The notes under the pieces are model-generated. The model was not told the origin of the DNA. It saw only the letters and a list, made by a program, of their open reading frames with translations, and ran no database searches. From DASVDE01 sp963740065 (GTDB taxonomy: Bacteria; Actinomycetota; Thermoleophilia; Solirubrobacterales; 70-9): a stretch of 64,000 nucleotides of DNA. Positions 55,894 through 64,000 of the stretch are shown piece after piece. The position numbers and the translations under genes are program-made. The stretch covers positions 1-64,000 of the forward strand of contig CAVUCS010000002.1 of assembly GCA_963740065.1 (NCBI GenBank). The letters run 5' to 3'. Position 1 is the stretch's first letter. Each line of letters opens with the position of its first letter.

Positions 55894-58844
55894 ATGCTTG
55901 CCCTGGCCGAACCCCAGACCCTCGCGGTCTCTCACGACGAGGGTCCCCTGCTGGTCGTCGGCGCGGCCGGGACGGGCAAGACCGAGGTGTTGGCGCGACG
56001 CTTGGCGCGGCTCGTCGCCGAAGGCAACGGGCCCGAGCGTGTGCTGGTGCTGGCGTCAACCCAAGCCACCGCTCGCCGCCTGCGCGAGCGCGCCGAGGTT
56101 CTGCTCGAAGCCCCTTATGAAGAGCTGTGGATAGGGACCTGGGAGTCGATCTGCGAGCGACTGCTGCGCGACCACTCGACAGCCGCCGGCCTCGATCCCT
56201 TCTTCGACATCCTCGGGCCGGCCGAGCGCCTGGCGATGCTGCTCGACCGAATCGACGACCTGCCGCTTCGCGGCCACGATATCCGCGGCAACCCGGCCGG
56301 TCTCCTCGCCCGCTTGCTGGAGAGGATCGACGCTCTCAAGGCCGGCGCCGATCAACCCGACCCAGAGTTGGCCGAGTTCTGCGCCGCCCACGACAAGATC
56401 CTCGCCTCCACCGGCAACCTCGACGAAGGCGACCTCTACCTAACCCTCAACAAACTCCTCCACGAACAGCAGCAGGTAAGGGAGGAGATCACCACAAGCT
56501 TCAAGTACCTCATGGTCGACGAGTACGAGGACACCACGCCCGGCACAACGAGCAATCCTTGTCCTCTCTAGCCGCGGAGAACCCAAACCAGCTCTACGCG
56601 CTGGACGACACGGCTGGGTCCTCAAGCGCTTCCTCTGCGGGTGGCATAGGGGGAGGGGGGTCGAGAACGGAGGCCCTGCCCCCGCCCGCAGGCCCCCCTC
56701 CCCCTATGACAGGACCCGCAGCCGCAGCGCCTGGTCCCTTGCCGGATGTAGAGCGCATAGTCCTAGAGCGTGTTTTCCGCGACCCCGTGGTCAAATTTTG
56801 GCGATGCCGCAACGAGCGTGCCCAGGCCCAGGCCGTCGCCCGCGAGACCGAGCACCTGGTTGCCGCCGGCACTCCGCCGGAGGCGATCTGCGTCCTCTTC
56901 GCCGACCCCGCCCGCGAGGGCGGCGCGGTCGCCGCGGCGATGGAGGAGCGCGGCATTCCATTTCACCTCGCCGGCCCCGCCGCGCTGTTCCAGCGTCCCG
57001 AGGTCCGCGATGCGATCGCCTGGTTGCGGGTGCTCGCCGACCCCGACGATTCCGCCGCCGCCGCCCGCGCCCTGACCCGCCCGCCGATTGAGCTGCGCTC
57101 GGCCGACCTGGCGCGGCTGACGACGATCGCCCGCCGCCGCAAGACGGACATGGTCTCCGGTTGCGAGGCGGCGCTCGACAGCCCCCAGATTCAACCCGAG
57201 GCGCGCGAGCGGATCCAGGCATTCCTCAAGCTCTACCGGGCCGCTTCGGCAGCGATGGAGGAGCGCCGCGCCGACGTTTTCGTGCGGCGGCTGATCGAGC
57301 GTGTCGGCTTGCGCCGCCAGCGTCTCTTCGCCGCCCAGCCGGAGGTCGCCGAGCGCCTGCTCGGACTCTCGCGGCTGGCCGAGCTTGCCGCGGCCTGGGT
57401 GCGGCGCGAGCCCCACGGCTCCACCCGCGGCTTCGTCCGCTACCTCAGCGCTGTCGCCGAGGCAGGGGTGGCGATGCGCGACGGTGAGGACCCCGCGGCG
57501 GGGGCGGCGGTCCAGGGCCTCGACTTTGCCGCCGCCAAGGGAATGGCGTTCGACCACGCTTTCGTCGTCGGCCTGGAGCGCGACGGCGGCGCGGCGCGGA
57601 TCGGCAGCCCGGCGCGGGCCGGTCTCGTCTTTTCCCGCGTCGGCCAGGGCGCCGGCGGCAGCCGTCCCTCCAGCTTCTACGAAGAGGCTCGCGCGGCCGC
57701 CGGCTCGCCTAGAGAAGGGGTCCACGAGGAGGAGTTGTTCGGCCCCGCCGAGGGCCTTCACGCCACCTACCGCGCGCTGCGCGAGGAGGTCTTGGAGGCG
57801 TCGTGGAAAGCGGGACGCGAGCTTTCGGAGCCGCGCCTGGACACCGCACTCGACGTAACCCGCGCGATCGCCCGCTACCTCGAGCTGCTGAAGCTGGCGG
57901 CGCTCGCGCAGCGTCCCGGCGACGAGGCGACGGAAGAGGCCGTGGAAGCTGTCAACGGCCTGCTGCGCCAGGTCGCCACCCCGGAGCAGCGCGCCGAGCT
58001 GGACGCCTCGGGGCTCGACGGCTACCTGCTCGGCTCCGAGCGCGAGCGCGACAAACGCCGCCGCTCGATCGCCGCCCGCGAGGAGCCGTCTCTGGCCGAG
58101 TTTCTCCCTCGCCGAGGCGATAAACGGCTCAGTCTCTCCGCCTCAGACCTCGACCTCTACCTCACCTGCCCGCTGAAGTACAAGTTCGCCCGCGTCTTCG
58201 GCATCCCCCAGGAGCCGACGATCAACCAGCGCTTCGGCATCCTCGTCCACAACGTCCTCGAGCGCTTCCACAAGGAGGACGACGGGGGCGAGGACGGGCC
58301 GCAGCGCCTCGCCGGTCTCTACGAATCGGGCTGGCGGCGCTCCGGTTTCGGGACCAGCGACGATGAGGTCCAGTACCGCGAGCGCGGGCGCGAGGCGCTG
58401 CGCCTCTACTGGGAGAGGGAGCGAGATTCCGATGGGGAGCCGGTCTGGCTGGAGCGCAAGTTCGACTTCCGTATCGGCGAGCATCACGTTCGCGGCCGAG
58501 TCGACCGCGTCGACCGCCTGCCCGACGGCAGCCACGAGCTGATCGATTACAAGACGGGCGAGCGCAAGACCGCCGCCGCCCTGGAGAGAGACCTGCAGCT
58601 GGCGCTCTACCGCCTCGCCGCCCGCGAGGCTTGGGAGATCGAGGCCGCTCTCGGCAGCTACTACTACGTACTCGACGCCGAGAAGGTCGCGGTGCCGACC
58701 CAGTCCGACGACGCGGAGCGGGTTGAGCGGACCGTGCTGCAGGTGGGCGAGGGGGTTCTGAGCCAAGACTTCGAGCCTCGTCCCTCGCCGACCGTGTGCA
58801 GTTGGTGCGACTACCGGCTGATCTGCCCGGCAGCTGAGAGCTGA
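55894..58844 (+). pseudogene. UvrD/PcrA-like helicase with C-terminal AddB-type nuclease, frameshifted and carrying an in-frame hairpin
   Basis: Frame 1 (55894-56571) has Walker A VGAAGTGKT (22-30), then VLVLASTQATARRLRERA, IGTWESICERLLRD and the motif II-like LMVDEYEDTTPG, and stops at 56571. Frame 2 resumes as LSSLAAENPNQLYALDD and runs to 58844. Two extra bases (an A near 56549, a T near 56561) explain the break. The second part holds the UvrD-type C-terminal helicase domain and a PD-(D/E)XK nuclease (LERKFDFRIGEHHVRGRVDR, ELIDYKTGERK). One Cys (YLTCPLKY) and three (VCSWCDYRLICP) form a likely Fe-S cluster, as in AddB. Residues about 251-272 (GGIGGGGSRTEALPPPAGPP) come from a hairpin at 56645-56708. 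The intact protein would act in recombinational repair. Confidence 0.82.
56645..56708. repeat. Hairpin inserted in frame in the helicase-nuclease gene
   Basis: Perfect 16-base arms CATAGGGGGAGGGGGG (56645-56660) and CCCCCCTCCCCCTATG (56693-56708). Outside them GCGGGT/ACCCGC (56637-56642 and 56713-56718) and GGTCCT/AGGACC can also pair. The frame of the second gene segment passes through. It resembles the birA hairpin in being G-rich with no shared sequence. Confidence 0.85.
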
Positions 58845-59653
58845 GATCCGTATGGGGCCCAGGGACGCATCACGTCCTTGCGGATTGCTCGCATGGCGCT
58901 GGCGTCGGGCTTCAGGCAGGGGGCGTACCACCAGCCGGTGACCGCGCCGGTTTGGGAGACGGCGTAGGCCTCGGCGTAGTTCTCCCCGGGGTAGTTCCAG
59001 TAGGCGTTTGGCGCTACTGAGAGAGTCCCGTGCCGAACTTTTGCGAGGACGTCTTCGTGGACAAACCAGCGCCTCGTCCCCCATGTCAGCGCGCCGCCGT
59101 GTAGGCCTCGGTTGTGCCGATGATTGGCGATGTGGTGGCCGTACTCGTGAGCGATTGCGTAGCTGGTGGGCACGCCGCCGAACGAGTCCTCGCCGGAGAC
59201 AACCATCAGATCGGCGGAGGGGTAGTAACAGGCGACTGTGCCCTCGCCGCAGGAGTGCGCGATTCCCAATTCGGTTTCGACCTTGACCCGCAGAGCGTTG
59301 AGCTCGGATCCGTGGTCGAGGGACCCGAGGAAGTTCGCCAGCTCCTGGTCGGCGCCGGGGTCCGGCGCATAGTCGGTTGAGGCGGAAATCCTGACGTTGT
59401 TGCCGCCGGTCGTCGTGAACGCACGCTCCGCGGTGTCGCCGGCTCCGGGCACAACCACCCGAGATGCCGCCGCTCCCCCGCGCACCACCGCGTCCCGCAC
59501 CGGGATCGGCAGGGCCGGGGCCTTGACGATCCCTGGAACGGGATGGAAACGCTCCATCCCGGCCGCCGCGCCGGCCGCTCCGAGCGTAAGTAGGACCAAC
59601 AGCGCCAAAGAGAGGGCGATGAAGAGAGGAGTTGTCGGTTTGCGATAGGCCAT
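58811..59653 (-). CDS. Secreted zinc metallopeptidase (HEYGHH type)
   Basis: 280 residues. The signal anchor PLFIALSLALLVLLTLGAAG is followed by an extracellular domain. YAIAHEYGHHIANHRH gives the HExxH zinc site (H169, E170, H173), and NYAEAYAVSQ supplies the downstream glutamate (E228), as in gluzincins. CYYPSADLMVVSG and FVHEDVLAKVRHG flank the site. The two Cys (about 135 and 142) may pair. It probably cuts exported proteins or cell wall peptides; the target is unknown. The last 34 bases overlap the helicase-nuclease stop on the other strand. Its start codon is in a hairpin (59642-59676). Confidence 0.85.
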   Translation of the reverse strand: MAYRKPTTPLFIALSLALLVLLTLGAAGAAAGMERFHPVPGIVKAPALPIPVRDAVVRGGAAASRVVVPGAGDTAERAFTTTGGNNVRISASTDYAPDPGADQELANFLGSLDHGSELNALRVKVETELGIAHSCGEGTVACYYPSADLMVVSGEDSFGGVPTSYAIAHEYGHHIANHRHNRGLHGGALTWGTRRWFVHEDVLAKVRHGTLSVAPNAYWNYPGENYAEAYAVSQTGAVTGWWYAPCLKPDASAMRAIRKDVMRPWAPYGSQLSAAGQISR

Positions 59654-59676
59654 CCACTAGGTGGATCGCCCATCGC
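59642..59676 (-). promoter_or_regulatory. Hairpin covering the metallopeptidase start codon
   Basis: ATCCAC-tag-GTGGAT (59652-59666) is a perfect short stem, and GCGAT/ATCGC (59642-59646, 59672-59676) add an outer stem across small internal loops. The ATG at 59653 is within the stem, so the mRNA could hide its start. Stem stability was not calculated. Confidence 0.4.
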
Positions 59677-59757
59677 GGCACGCCGCCGACCGTAGTAAGT
59701 CACCCGACCGCTCAATGCAATCTCCAGCAACCCAGGCGCGGCTGACGCCTGGCCCGT

Positions 59758-61907
59758 TCAGCGGCCGGTGACGGTGACCGAATTGGAGCCGGCTGGGTCG
59801 AACGGCCAGCCGCTCTGCGCCGACGCGAAGGCGCGGAACTGGAAGCGGACGCCGCGGCTGTCGTCGTCACTGAAGCTGTAGGGGAAGCGGAAACGGCCAT
59901 GCGCGTCGGTCTGGATCGTGCGGAACTCGGTCCAGGGGACGATTCCCGGCACCCGGAACTGGAGCTGGATCGACTTGCCGTCGGGCGGGATCGCCGCCCC
60001 CGCTCGCGCCGACCCGGCCGGTGAAGATCACCGCCCGCCCGCCGATCCGCGCCGTCGCCGAGGACGCCTTCAGCCGCACCCCGCCGCGGACCCGCAGCCT
60101 TGCGGTTCCGGCGCTGGAGCGGCTCGCGGTGCGATCGCCCGCGAAGACCGCCTCGACCTGGCGGCTCGGCCCCGGCGCCAGCCGCACGGTGAAGACGCCG
60201 TTATGCCCCGTTCGCGCCGTCGTCGTGCGGTCGCGTTCGCTCGCACCGGGGTCGAAGCGCTCGGTGACCCGCACGACAACTCCCGCCAGCGCCGTCCCCA
60301 GCCCGGCGCTGAGCCGGCCGCTGTAGAGGGCGCCGCGACCGTAGGGGACGAGGCGCTCGCGCGGCCGACGCCCGAAGTCGCCGCTGGACTGCCACCGGCA
60401 GCGCCGTCTCTTGCCGCGCTTGGCGCAACGCCGCCGCTTCGCCTCGGCGCCGCCGAACCCGGCCCACAGCGCGGTCCGCAGCTTCAGCGGGTTGCTCAGC
60501 GCCATCGCCGACCCGTTACCTCGTCTCGTGGTGGTGAGCGCGTTGCCCGCCGCGTCGTAGCCGGTCGCGCGGAACTCGTACTCGCCCGCCGGGTAGGCGT
60601 CGGAGTCCCAGTGGGCGAGGAGCACGCCGCCCGCCGCCTCCACCGGGAGCGGTTCGAAGCGCTCGCCGCTGCCGGCGCGCCGCACCTCCACAGCTCCCCG
60701 CGAGAGGTCCGGGCCGGAGAGCGGGTCGGTGACTCTCACCTCGATCGTCTCCGGGTCGAGCGGGCTCTGGAAATTGGCGAACGCCACCGACGGTGAGCCG
60801 CGGTCGATCCGCACCGCCGCCGTTGCGGGTCTCTCGTTTGCGATCCCATTGGTGCTGCCGCCGTCATTGGCGTTGCCGGCCGCGTCACGGGCGTAGTAGG
60901 CGACCGTGTGGACGCCGTCGCCGATCACCGTCGCGCTCACCTCGTTCCCGGCGCCGTGTCGGCGCCCCGCCGTCGACCCGGATCGCGGTGAAGGCGCCGC
61001 CTCCCATGCCCGAGGTCGCGTCGGTCGCCCGCGCGGTAAGGACGACGGGCCGGTTCGCCCAGCCACCCGGCACGCCGTCCAGCGTCGTCGCCGGAATCGC
61101 CTGGTCTACATATATGACGCCGCCGCCCACCGCGGCCGACCTCATTCCCGCGCCGGAGACGGCGACGGCATGGGCGTAGTTGGCGCCCTCGGGCAGCCCG
61201 CTTATAGGGAGAGTGTCGTCGTCGCTCCCGCCGCGCAGGTCGGTCTCGGCGTCGGTGCAGCGGTCTCTCGCCGCACAGGGCTCCCCCGCCGGGTTGTCGT
61301 CGATCGAGACCGCGTAGCCGCGGATTCCCGAGAGCGAAAACGGCCCCGCGGGGTGGGCCATGCGCAGGGTGAGGGGAAACTCGTTGCGGCTGATCCAACC
61401 GGAGACGGGAAGCGGCGCGACATCGCCCGGGCGAGTCGGGTCGTAGCGCAGCTTCGCCGTCGCGATCGCCCCCTGCTCGCCGAGGGCGTTCTCGTTCCAG
61501 ACCTCGAAGGTGTAGATGCCCGGGGTGGGGGAGACGTTCACGTCAGCGTGCTCCTCCGCCCATCTGGTTCTTTTTTCGCCGGGGGAGATGACCGTGCCGG
61601 CCGGGTCGCGCACCTGGAAATGGGTGGCGGCCAGCGGTGAGCCGCCGTCCTGTCCCGGGTTGTCCCAGGAGATGTGAAATCCCCAGTCGGGATGCCATGA
61701 GCCCTCTCCGCCGTCGACCTCGAGGTTGCAGGGCTGCAGACGGACCGCGATCACGCCTCTGTCATCCGGGCAGGGGGCGCCGCCGGACGCGGGCGCGGCG
61801 AGGGCGCCCGCCACGATCGCGGCGGCGAGAAGGACAATGCCGCGCGCTCCCCAGAGAAAACGATGTTCGCGCGCAAATCGGCCCGGACTCGAATCACCGG
61901 AAGTCAC
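59758..61907 (-). pseudogene. Secreted Ig-like/cell-surface protein, frameshifted twice
   Basis: Start ATG 61907 overlaps the sigma-factor stop by 4 bases. A signal peptide (FLWGARGIVLLAAAIVAGAL) leads to beta-sandwich domains: VRLQPCNLEVDGGEGSWHPD, DVNVSPTPGIYTFEVWNENA, FSLSGIRGYAVSIDD. A second part (TVAYYARDAAGNANDGG, then GEYEFRATGYDAAGNALTTT) has the AxDAAGN pattern of bacterial Ig-like repeats. The third is RFRFPYSFSDDDSRGVRFQF. Breaks near 60955-60962 and 60000-60010 each have one extra base. Basic region (EAKRRRCAKRGKRRRCRW) in the middle. Repaired, it has about 715 residues. Its coupling with a sigma/anti-sigma fusion suggests a cell-surface role under that regulator. Function unknown. 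Confidence 0.7.
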
Positions 61908-63289
61908 GTGCCGATGGCGTGCTCACGGCCCGAACTCCCCGCCGGATTGCCGCTCGACGAGCCGCTGCTCGCCGGTGCCGGCGCCGGAGCGGGCGCCGGG
62001 GCCGGCGGCGGCGAGTACTCGACCGCTCCGGTTCCGGTCGAGGTTGCTGCCGGCTCCGAAGTGGGCGCCGGCTCCGCGGGAGCCTTTTCCACCTTGTCTT
62101 TCGCGGGCTCCGCGTGTCTCGGCTCTGGCTCGGGTGCCGGCTCATTGTCGACCCCGTTCGACGGCGGATCCGCCTCCCGCACGATCGCCGGCTTGTCTTC
62201 GTGTTGAGGGACGAGCCCGAGCGGCGCCGGCACAACCCCGGTCGCGACGCAGGCCGCGGCACCTCCCGCCCCGGCGCAGATTGCCAGCACTTTCGCCAGC
62301 CCCGCCATCCCGGCGCCTTTGGCTCCTCCTCCGGCCGCCGCGCCGGATACTGCCGAGTTGGTCGCCCCGCCCGGCCCCGGCAACTTCGAGTAGAGGTTGG
62401 CGAGCGCCTCGTGCGCCCGCTCGAACAGCGAGCGTGCCACTGCCACCGGCAACAACGGCGCCAGCGCGGCGGCCGCCCGCGGGGCCGCCCGGTAGGCGCG
62501 CAGCGTCGCTCGACAGTGGGAGCAGGCGCGCAAGTGCTCGCGCAGCTCCGCCGCCTCTCTGGCGTTCGCTTCCCCATCGCAAAACGCGGAGAGCAGAGGG
62601 CCCATGTCCTCGCAGCGGCTGCCGTCTTCGCTGCGGCTCAATATCGACCGGAAGCGTTCTCGTCCCTCCGCCAGGCAACGATTGATTCTGGTTTGGCTGA
62701 AGCCGGTCTTCGCGCCGATCTCCTCGTAGGAGTAGCCCTCCGCCAGCAAGGTCAGGGCGCGCAGCTCCTGCGGCTTCAGCGCCTGCAGGGCTTCGCGGCT
62801 GCGCGCCACCTTCTCCCGCCGCTCGACCAGGGCCGCCGGCCCGTCGCTGTCGGAGGGGAGCATCGCCACCCAGTCGTCCCGTGCCGCGTCGTCGTCTCGA
62901 CCGCTCGGCGCGATCGTCCGTTCGCGGGACTGGCGCACCTTCAGCGCCTCGTGCTTGACCACCGTCGTCGTCCAACGGATCAGCTCGCGCAAGTCGTCAC
63001 TCGGCGCCTTGCGCAGCAGGATCTCCAGTCCTCGCTGGTAGGCGTCGTCGGCGTCGTCGGCGCAGATCGAGTACCGCCGCGCGGTCCGCCGCAGCGATCT
63101 CTCGTGCTGAGCAATCAGCTCAACCGCGGCCCGCTTGCGCGCCGCTTCGCTCGCGCCCGCGGCCGGCTCGGCCACCAATTCACTCGTCTCTATCGGTTTG
63201 CCCCCGCCGATCAAACTTGCCCTCGTATACCTAGGGCCTTGGGAATCTCTCCCCCCATCTGGACGACCGTCCGTCCCCAAAACCCGCAA
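61904..63289 (-). CDS. ECF-type sigma factor fused to a zinc-finger and membrane anti-sigma-like region
   Basis: 461 residues (start uncertain: ATG 63289 or a TTG/GTG up to 40 residues later). Residues about 50-125 form sigma region 2 (AQHERSLRRTARRYSICADD, AYQRGLEILLRKA), and about 160-215 region 4 (ALQALKPQELRALTLLAEGY, SYEEIGAKTGFSQTRINRCL). Then a zinc-finger of anti-sigma type, REHLRACSHCRATL (H-x3-C-x2-C), near 250-262. A hydrophobic segment follows at about 325-350 (LAKVLAICAGAGGAAACVAT). The tail is an extracytoplasmic Pro/Ala/Ser-rich region (SPPPAPAPAPAPAPASSGSS). The arrangement would keep a sigma factor on the membrane until a signal frees it. The next gene overlaps by 4 bases. 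Confidence 0.82.
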   Translation of the reverse strand: MRVLGTDGRPDGGRDSQGPRYTRASLIGGGKPIETSELVAEPAAGASEAARKRAAVELIAQHERSLRRTARRYSICADDADDAYQRGLEILLRKAPSDDLRELIRWTTTVVKHEALKVRQSRERTIAPSGRDDDAARDDWVAMLPSDSDGPAALVERREKVARSREALQALKPQELRALTLLAEGYSYEEIGAKTGFSQTRINRCLAEGRERFRSILSRSEDGSRCEDMGPLLSAFCDGEANAREAAELREHLRACSHCRATLRAYRAAPRAAAALAPLLPVAVARSLFERAHEALANLYSKLPGPGGATNSAVSGAAAGGGAKGAGMAGLAKVLAICAGAGGAAACVATGVVPAPLGLVPQHEDKPAIVREADPPSNGVDNEPAPEPEPRHAEPAKDKVEKAPAEPAPTSEPAATSTGTGAVEYSPPPAPAPAPAPAPASSGSSSGNPAGSSGREHAIGT

Positions 63290-63318
63290 ATTGCACCCTT
63301 TCCTCCTCCCATTTCAGG

Positions 63319-63365
63319 TTCCGCTGTTCCTTTGCTGCAAATAACGCAGCAAAGGAACAGCGGAA
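63319..63365. repeat. Family 1 palindromic element, copy g (TTCC subtype)
   Basis: Perfect 20-base arms TTCCGCTGTTCCTTTGCTGC (63319-63338) and GCAGCAAAGGAACAGCGGAA (63346-63365) with a 7-base loop (AAATAAC). It is in the divergent region between the sigma gene and the epimerase gene. It shares TTCCGCTGTTCCTT with copy d but has its own inner extension (TGCTGC). Confidence 0.9.
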
Positions 63366-63390
63366 GGGGCGGGGCGGTAGCATCGGCGCG

Positions 63391-64000
<610 letters not shown>

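Noticed and set aside
4147..63365. Reading the family 1 palindromes as CRISPR repeats or as simple transcription terminators
   Set aside because: They are not regularly spaced arrays with spacers, they lack T-runs, and several lie inside coding genes in frame.

Overview
The window is 64 kb of very GC-rich, densely packed chromosomal DNA from a high-GC Gram-positive bacterium. I infer an actinobacterium of the Thermoleophilia/Solirubrobacterales type. The grounds are strong GC bias at third codon positions, frequent GTG/TTG starts, genes overlapping by 4 bases, a type-2 IleS, and several secreted protein families I associate with that group. The taxon is inferred, not proven. No phage, plasmid, IS transposase, rRNA or CRISPR array is visible. 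The one RNA gene is tRNA-Arg(UCU).

Layout. 1-4.2 kb: hypothetical genes and two frameshifted genes (a secreted protein and an ATP-grasp enzyme). 4.2-9.8 kb, minus strand: methyltransferase, argS with tRNA-Arg just upstream, galT, and a slipin/NfeD/TlpA-thioredoxin cluster. 9.9-12.5 kb: an SF2 helicase with a long acidic insert. 12.4-19.5 kb, minus strand: a heme and cytochrome c maturation block (ccmA-ccmB-ccmC-ccmD-like-hemA-hemC-cobA/hemD) running into birA. 19.7-25 kb: rarA, an aldehyde dehydrogenase, DUF1385, methylmalonyl-CoA epimerase and a methyltransferase. 25-34 kb: large secreted proteins, a BtrH-like protein, PAP2, ychF, a CrtC/tocopherol-cyclase-like protein, an EEP hydrolase and SpoIID. 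34-43 kb: a second aldehyde dehydrogenase, fumC, a LAS-type peptidase, benzoylformate decarboxylase, an FAD/Fe-S 2-hydroxyacid dehydrogenase and an SDR. 43.9-50 kb: ileS, a tautomerase, thioredoxin, a dolichol-phosphate-mannose-synthase-like glycosyltransferase and polX. 50-64 kb: a lectin-like protein, otsB, split TauE, PAC2, a basic coiled-coil protein behind two LexA-type boxes, an IMPase, a RecB/AddB-like helicase-nuclease, a metallopeptidase, a sigma/zinc-finger fusion with its cell-surface partner, and a UDP-xylose-synthase-like gene cut by the window end.

The most unusual feature is a dense set of palindromic elements. Family 1 (seven copies, about 50 bp, arms starting GTTCCGCTG) lies in intergenic DNA but also inside genes. 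In galT, a CrtC-like gene and the ATP-grasp gene it is read in the same frame and gives nearly the same peptide, around ISRSG. Family 2 (three copies, 115-135 bp, CCGGTAGGGG arms) sits at gene ends and supplies stop codons; its outer arms differ between copies yet stay complementary within each copy. Further perfect hairpins of unrelated sequence are inserted in frame in birA, ileS and the helicase-nuclease, and one forms the ccmA-rarA intergenic region. This resembles in logic the Rickettsia palindromic elements that insert into protein genes.

About a dozen single-base frameshifts break eight accessory genes while long housekeeping genes are intact. These may be real decay or consensus indels of the assembly, and raw reads would decide.
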